From NCBI GenBank assembly GCA_017556705.1, contig JAFYMG010000010.1:62001-126000 (forward strand): a DNA stretch of 64,000 bases. The letters run 5' to 3'. The notes beneath the pieces were generated by a model that worked only from the letters and a program-made list of their open reading frames with translations, did not search any database and was not told the DNA's origin. The position numbers were made by a program, and so were the translations under genes. Source of the stretch: Paludibacteraceae bacterium (GTDB lineage: Bacteria; Bacteroidota; Bacteroidia; Bacteroidales; Paludibacteraceae). Below, one piece after another: positions 61,376-64,000 of the stretch (positions within the stretch are counted from its first letter, which is position 1; every line of letters begins with the position of its first letter).

Positions 61376-61417
61376 AAAAACACTTCCCCATCAACTGATG
61401 AGGAAGTGATTTTTTTT
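61373..61417. terminator. Bidirectional terminator
   Basis: CACTTCC (61381-61387) and GGAAGTG (61402-61408) with inner CATCA/TGATG; A-run on the left and T-run on the right. It serves the YqiA-like and DUF4234-like genes. Confidence 0.85.
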
Positions 61418-61432
61418 ATTTTTGTGTATTAA

Positions 61433-61837
61433 TTAACCTTTCTCGTTGTAATCAGCGTTGAGGAGGTTCATCGCTTTCAAGAATTTAGCGATGAAAACGA
61501 TAGGACCAACACCAATCAATGCGCCAACAACAGACCACAACCAGAATGTAGATGCGCTGAAGTCATAAGCGATACCGCGTCTATGCAACTCTGCACCCAT
61601 ACGATTAGCCAATTTGTGGAACCATACGAATGGCAAGATACCAAGAGTAAATGGTGACAAAACGAGAACCCAAACATAATCCATAGTTTTTAAACCATCG
61701 TGTGGACCTGCCACTGCATTGATCTCATCAGCAATCTTAAACATTACAACCAATGGATAAATACCCAAAGTAATAGGGCTCAAAAGAATGAACTTCCACC
61801 AACTACGACTGGTTGGCAATTGTTTTCTAACTTCCAT
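61433..61837 (-). CDS. DUF4234-like small membrane protein
   Basis: 134 aa with three or four hydrophobic segments: KFILLSPITLGIYPLVVMFKI, YVWVLVLSPFTLGILPFVWFHKLANRMG, and WSVVGALIGVGPIVFIAKFLKAMN. The repeated LSPxTLGIxPxV pattern around a polar TM start matches DUF4234-type proteins of unknown function. Leader of about 105 nt; no partner gene is obvious. Confidence 0.8.
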   Translation of the reverse strand: MEVRKQLPTSRSWWKFILLSPITLGIYPLVVMFKIADEINAVAGPHDGLKTMDYVWVLVLSPFTLGILPFVWFHKLANRMGAELHRRGIAYDFSASTFWLWSVVGALIGVGPIVFIAKFLKAMNLLNADYNEKG

Positions 61838-62068
61838 AATAATTAGATTTTAGTTAATTGTGCCTACTCTTTAACGGATTTTCGGCATTTTCCGCACATA
61901 TTTAATTGTGTTTCTTGACGTTTTTCCAGGGAACCATATCATTCAACGGCAAAGGTACAACATTTTTATGAAATCTGCAACATTTTGTTCAAAAAAAAAT
62001 GTTTTTTTTGATTAAAAGGGCATTTAGTGGAACAAAATTGATAAAAAAAAAGCAAAAATGTCGTTTCA
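61838..62068. other. Intergenic stretch between divergent genes
   Basis: The 300-nt gap holds the leader and promoter of the DUF4234-like gene and the promoter of the aspartokinase fusion gene. The middle is A- and T-rich. No small gene, tRNA or clear riboswitch was recognised in it. Confidence 0.4.
61950..61957 (-). promoter_or_regulatory. -7 element for the DUF4234-like gene
   Basis: Minus-strand TACCTTTG followed by GC; the -33 region is weak (GTTG). Confidence 0.6.
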
Positions 62069-62100
62069 CTTGCTTATTCAAGATTTTTGTAGTACCTTTG
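62069..62100 (+). promoter_or_regulatory. Promoter of the aspartokinase/homoserine dehydrogenase gene
   Basis: CTTG (62069-62072) and TACCTTTG (62093-62100), 20 nt apart. Leader about 30 nt; no attenuator hairpin or leader peptide with Thr/Ile codons is seen. Confidence 0.7.
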
Positions 62101-62137
62101 TCAGTTAATTTGAAATTCAAAGAATTTACATACATCA

Positions 62138-64000
62138 ATGAAAGTACTTAAGTTTGGAGGAACCTCCGTCGGTTCGGTAGAAAGTATTCGTCAGATTCAG
62201 CACATCATTGGTCAGCAGACCGAAGATTGTGTGGTAGTTGTGAGCGCCTTGGGCGGAATTACAGACCAGTTGCTGAAAGCAGCACAGTTGGCCTTGCAAG
62301 CAGATGAGACGTATATGGAAGTCTATCAACAGATTAGCCAGCGCCATTTGGATATGGCAAACTCACTGATAGACAACACAACTATGCGACAGATGCTCTG
62401 TCATGAGTTGGAGGGAATACTCGAAGAGTTGCGTTCGATTTTATTTGGTGTACATTTGGTGAAAGATCTAAGTGCAAAATCAGAAGCCGTGATTGTAAGC
62501 TATGGCGAGCAGCTCAGTAGCCGTATAGTAACCGCAGCATTGCCAGGTGCGGTGCGCAAAGATTCATTGCAATTTATCCGCACCGACCGCAAGCAAGGGC
62601 AAGTATTGCTTGACACCGAACTCACCGAAAAACTAATACATCAGGCCTTTTCTCCACGACCACATCTGGCCGTTTGTCCAGGTTTTATCTCGCGTGATAG
62701 TCAAACCGACGAAATCACCAACTTGGGGCGTGGAGGTAGCGATTACACCGCTTCAATCTTAGCGGCTACCTTAGGTGCAGAGGTACTGGAGATATGGACC
62801 GATGTCAATGGCTTCATGACAGCTGATCCTAGATTGATTCCTAACGCATATACTATCAAGAGCTTAAGTTATGTGGAAGCATCCGAGTTATGCCACTTCG
62901 GAGCAAAAGTAGTGTACCCACCTACTATATATCCCGCGTGCGCGAAGAATATTCCTATTCGTATTCTCAATACGTTTTGTCCAGACAGCAATGGTACTAT
63001 CATCCAAGCCAAACCAGAAGAGAGCAAACGCTATGTGCGCGGTTTGAGTAGTATCCGCGATGTGGCATTAATTACCGTTTCTGGTCTTTCAATGGTAGGT
63101 GTGATTGGTGTTAACCAACGTATTTTCAGCGCATTAGCAGCTGGCGGAATATCGGTATTCTTAGTAAGTCAGACCTCATCCGAAAACTCAACCACCTTGG
63201 GTGTACAAGAGAAAGATTGCGACAAAGCCGTAGAAGTTCTGACCCGCGAATTTGCAGAAGAGATCAAAGTGGGATCAATGTATCCTATGTTGGTACAACA
63301 GGGATTGGCAGCTGTGAGTATCGTGGGAGAAAAGATGCACAATATGCCTGGTATCGCAGGAAAATTGTTCGGCACACTAGGTAGAAATGGTATTAGTGTA
63401 ATCGCCTTTGCACAAGGTGCTACCGAAACAAATATCTCATTTGTAGTACCCGCACAACAATTAAGCAAGACCATGAATGTGTTGCATGATTCATTCTTCC
63501 TCAGCGAAAACAAAGTACTGAATGTGTTTGTTTGCGGAGTAGGAACAGTAGGTGCACAATTGCTCGAACAGATTCAACAACAATACACCACCCTACTCAC
63601 CCAACAACACTTGCAACTGAATGTGGTGGGTATTGCCAATAGCCGAACTGCCATCTTCAATGCAGAAGGGTTAGACCTTAGCAATTACCGCGAGCAACTC
63701 AAACAAACAGAAAAAAGTTCTAGCGGTTTCAGTATTAAGCAGGCAGCGTTGCAACTATCCACCCTCTACAATAGTGTGTTTGTCGATTGTACTGCAAGTG
63801 CCGATGTAGCTAGCATTTACCTATCGTTATTAGAGAATAATATCTCTGTAGTAACTGCCAACAAGATTGCAGCCTCATCGGAATATACACATTACATGCA
63901 ACTCAAACAAACTGCTTTAGATAGAGGTGTAAAATTCCTGTTTGAAACCAACGTTGGTGCAGGTTTGCCAATCATTGGCACAATCAACGACTTGCGCAAT
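62138..64000 (+). CDS. thrA: Bifunctional aspartate kinase/homoserine dehydrogenase, 3' part beyond the window
   Basis: 621 codons are visible from ATG 62138; the frame is open at the edge (full ThrA is about 810-820 aa). The N-terminal aspartokinase begins VLKFGGTSVGSVESI, with FISRDSQTDEITNLGRGGSDYTASILAATLGAE and WTDVNGFMTADPRL in the active site. Two ACT-like regulatory segments (about 300-470; VALITVSGLSMVGVIGVNQRIF, AVSIVGEKMHNMPGIAGKLF) follow. The homoserine dehydrogenase domain begins VLNVFVCGVGTVGAQLL (NAD(P) fold) and includes VFVDCTAS and VVTANK. It feeds Thr, Met and Ile synthesis and is usually feedback-inhibited by Thr. Confidence 0.95.
   Translation, partial: MKVLKFGGTSVGSVESIRQIQHIIGQQTEDCVVVVSALGGITDQLLKAAQLALQADETYMEVYQQISQRHLDMANSLIDNTTMRQMLCHELEGILEELRSILFGVHLVKDLSAKSEAVIVSYGEQLSSRIVTAALPGAVRKDSLQFIRTDRKQGQVLLDTELTEKLIHQAFSPRPHLAVCPGFISRDSQTDEITNLGRGGSDYTASILAATLGAEVLEIWTDVNGFMTADPRLIPNAYTIKSLSYVEASELCHFGAKVVYPPTIYPACAKNIPIRILNTFCPDSNGTIIQAKPEESKRYVRGLSSIRDVALITVSGLSMVGVIGVNQRIFSALAAGGISVFLVSQTSSENSTTLGVQEKDCDKAVEVLTREFAEEIKVGSMYPMLVQQGLAAVSIVGEKMHNMPGIAGKLFGTLGRNGISVIAFAQGATETNISFVVPAQQLSKTMNVLHDSFFLSENKVLNVFVCGVGTVGAQLLEQIQQQYTTLLTQQHLQLNVVGIANSRTAIFNAEGLDLSNYREQLKQTEKSSSGFSIKQAALQLSTLYNSVFVDCTASADVASIYLSLLENNISVVTANKIAASSEYTHYMQLKQTALDRGVKFLFETNVGAGLPIIGTINDLRN

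Noticed and set aside
1-64000. tRNA or rRNA genes, insertion sequences, prophage
   Set aside because: No cloverleaf arms with TTCRANNC and acceptor pairing, no rRNA sequence, and no transposase or integrase reading frame were seen.

Overview
The window is a piece of a Bacteroidales chromosome (phylum Bacteroidota), probably from a gut or rumen-type, plant-fibre-using anaerobe. The evidence is internal. About twenty genes are preceded by the Bacteroidota sigma-ABfr promoter (TTTG or CTTG, about 20 nt, then TAnnTTTG), and Shine-Dalgarno sequences are almost absent. There are also T9SS-type C-terminal domains, TonB-dependent receptor and OMP families, many lipoproteins, and Bacteroidales-specific families (DUF1599, DUF6452/DUF6048-like, C10 peptidases). 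No rRNA, tRNA, CRISPR array, insertion sequence or prophage was seen.

Layout. 1-5.1 kb: a cellulose/cello-oligosaccharide operon on the minus strand (cellobiose phosphorylase GH94, GH5 endoglucanase lipoprotein, a truncated secreted protein) with a divergent AraC regulator. 5.2-17 kb: D-Ala-D-Ala ligase, two polyprenyl diphosphate synthases, 5-formyl-THF cyclo-ligase, a sufC-sufD pair without sufB, an M28 peptidase, PRPP synthetase, a FemAB/GNAT-like protein and a flippase. 17-29 kb: TonB, RecG, a large TonB-dependent-receptor-like barrel, a T9SS-exported C10 cysteine protease, then a DUF1599/DoxX/tpiA/gamma-carbonic-anhydrase run. 28.9-32.1 kb: a four-gene minus-strand cluster (HPr-kinase-like, S24/S26-like peptidase, PqqD-like, NTP_transf_5-like) of unknown function. 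32.4-45 kb: a second C10 protease, pyrH-frr, an outer-membrane beta-barrel protein, rsgA, a nitroreductase lipoprotein, recA, an FAD oxidoreductase, tcdA, a GT28-like glycosyltransferase and a YjdF-like membrane protein. 45-50.2 kb: topB and a Wzc/Wza-type capsule export pair. 50.4-64 kb: rplU-rpmA-serS, a DUF7935/DUF6452/DUF6048-like trio, tkt, leuS, small unknown proteins, a YqiA-like esterase, a DUF4234-like protein and the 5' part of a fused aspartokinase/homoserine dehydrogenase.

The most unusual signal is a family of modular hairpin repeats. Short conserved linkers (TTTAGAGGACG at the left end, then CTATAGGACG, CTACAGGACG or CTATTGGACG) alternate with mini-hairpins whose stems differ in sequence but usually keep pairing. 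The array ends in a purine-rich direct-repeat tail. Copies fill spacers between co-directional genes, where they supply the stop codon of ddl and of the pqqD-like gene. They also lie in frame inside protein genes: one in the HPr-kinase-like gene directly before its Walker A strand, and two in an FAD oxidoreductase. Tail-like direct repeats are also embedded in ddl, the NTP_transf_5-like gene, the barrel protein and rsgA. This resembles the coding-region palindromic elements known from Rickettsia, but the design is different. Other points of interest are the uncharacterised HPrK/S24/PqqD/NTP cluster, an orphan 12-nt perfect anti-Shine-Dalgarno complement upstream of recA, an outer-membrane protein whose signal peptide starts at ATA, and a half-length SufD. 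All names rest on reading motifs by eye; no database search was run.
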